A stretch of DNA of 5,996 nt from Acidimicrobiia bacterium. GTDB lineage: Bacteria > Actinomycetota > Acidimicrobiia > Acidimicrobiales > Ilumatobacteraceae. The notes under the pieces are model-generated. The model made no database searches, was not told the DNA's origin, and saw only the letters and a list, made by a program, of their open reading frames with translations. How positions within the stretch are numbered: position 1 is the first letter of the stretch; the number at the start of each line of letters is the position of its first letter. The DNA lies in assembly GCA_013815505.1 (NCBI GenBank), contig JACDGA010000115.1, forward strand, positions 1-5,996, given 5' to 3'. Shown piece after piece: positions 5,404 to 5,996 of this stretch. Position numbers and translations under genes: made by a program.

Positions 5404-5409
5404 CGTGCC

Positions 5410-5996
5410 ATGCGACGAAGCCTGCTGGGTGTCTCCGTGGTCGGGGTCGCGCTCGGGCTGGCGACGATCACGGCGGCGTGCCGCACCGACGAAGGACGCG
5501 AGATGCGGCCACCGCCCCCGTCGGCCACCACGGCGCCGACGACCGCTGGGTCGGGCGCGGGCACGGCGCCGGTGTCGGGTGACGCCAGTGGCACCTCCGC
5601 GGACGACGGTGGCCTGACGCTCTCGTTGCCGTTCAAAGAGAAGATGGGCAGGCGCTACTCGTGCGACGGGGCGGGCCTCGCTCCACAGATCAGCTGGCTC
5701 GACGTGCCGGCCGGCACGCAGCAACTCGCGCTCGTCGTGCGCGACCCCGACGCCGGCGGATTCGTGCACTGGGTGGTCGCCAGTCTCGATCCCGCAACCG
5801 GCTCGTTCCTCCCCGACGCGCCGGGCGGCCCGTTCGTCGAGGCGGTCAACTCGGCGGGCGAGGTCGGCTGGGCGCCGGCATGTCCGCCACCCGGTGACGG
5901 CGCCCACCGCTACGAGTTCACTCTCTACGCCATCGCCGAACCATTCGAGATCGCCGCCGACTCGCCGGCTGTCGACGCGATCGAGGCGATCGAAGC
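5410..5996 (+). CDS. YbhB/YbcL-family (PEBP, Raf kinase inhibitor-like) lipoprotein, 3' end outside window
   Basis: The frame starting at the ATG at 5410 stays open to the window edge (195 complete codons). The N-terminus is a lipoprotein signal: RR at 2-3, a hydrophobic core (about 5-20), and Cys24 in ITAAC. A low-complexity Pro/Thr/Ser/Gly/Ala linker follows (about 34-66), typical of exported actinobacterial lipoproteins. The phosphatidylethanolamine-binding-protein domain begins near residue 69. It shows LALVVRDPDAGGFVHWVV (106-123), containing the DPD and HW ligand-pocket motifs, and GWAPACPPPGDGAHRYEFTLYAI (153-175), matching the family's GPCPPxGxxHxYxFxLYAL signature with Ala in place of the first Gly. 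About 160-190 residues are usual for the bacterial domain alone, so little of the C-terminus should be missing. The ligand and role of bacterial members are poorly known. It should sit on the outer face of the membrane and is divergent from mca. Confidence 0.88.
   Translation, partial: MRRSLLGVSVVGVALGLATITAACRTDEGREMRPPPPSATTAPTTAGSGAGTAPVSGDASGTSADDGGLTLSLPFKEKMGRRYSCDGAGLAPQISWLDVPAGTQQLALVVRDPDAGGFVHWVVASLDPATGSFLPDAPGGPFVEAVNSAGEVGWAPACPPPGDGAHRYEFTLYAIAEPFEIAADSPAVDAIEAIE

Noticed and set aside
4933..5907. A 324-codon minus-strand open frame spanning the lipoprotein gene and the 5' part of mca
   Set aside because: It covers two well-supported genes in the wrong frame and is Arg/Ala-rich without motifs.

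Overview
The window is GC-rich throughout, densely coded, and uses many GTG starts. Together with an intact mycothiol-conjugate amidase gene, this points to an actinobacterium. The small SCP2-like protein and the fatty acyl-CoA ligase remind me of Acidimicrobiia (Ilumatobacter-like), but that class-level guess is inference only. Eight protein genes are supported, two of them cut by the window edges. I found no RNA genes, CRISPR array, insertion sequence or phage genes, and no stretch over 300 bases lacks a gene.

Layout, left to right. (1) The 3' end of a two-helix membrane protein, probably the C-terminus of a dynamin/Era-like GTPase (+). (2) Converging on it, a MobA/MocA-like nucleotidyltransferase (-). 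(3) Divergent from that, a staphylococcal-nuclease-type thermonuclease with a probable lipoprotein signal (+). The gap between 2 and 3 and the first codons of 3 hold a small repeat element with two direct copies and one inverted copy. (4) An AMP-forming acyl-CoA synthetase (+). (5) A YdjC/ChbG-family carbohydrate deacetylase (+) with three 8-residue repeats at its N-terminus. (6 and 7) On the opposite strand and converging on 5, the mycothiol S-conjugate amidase gene mca followed by a small SCP2-like gene, the two joined by a GTGA stop/start overlap. (8) Divergent from mca, the start of a YbhB/PEBP-family lipoprotein gene that runs off the right edge.

The most coherent non-coding signal is that five of the six genes that need their own promoter have a TANNNT -10 hexamer ending 6 or 7 bases before the start codon. 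This is the signature of leaderless transcription, and it helped fix the starts, especially that of the nucleotidyltransferase. The thermonuclease is the exception, and it is also the gene whose 5' end is occupied by the repeats.

Functionally the genes look like a run of housekeeping and detoxification singletons rather than one pathway: thiol detoxification (mca), fatty acid or carboxylate activation, sugar deacetylation, and an exported nuclease. I see no convincing previously undescribed system. The repeat element, the deacetylase with an extended N-terminus and an altered metal-site motif, and the mca/SCP2-like pair are the parts most worth a second look.
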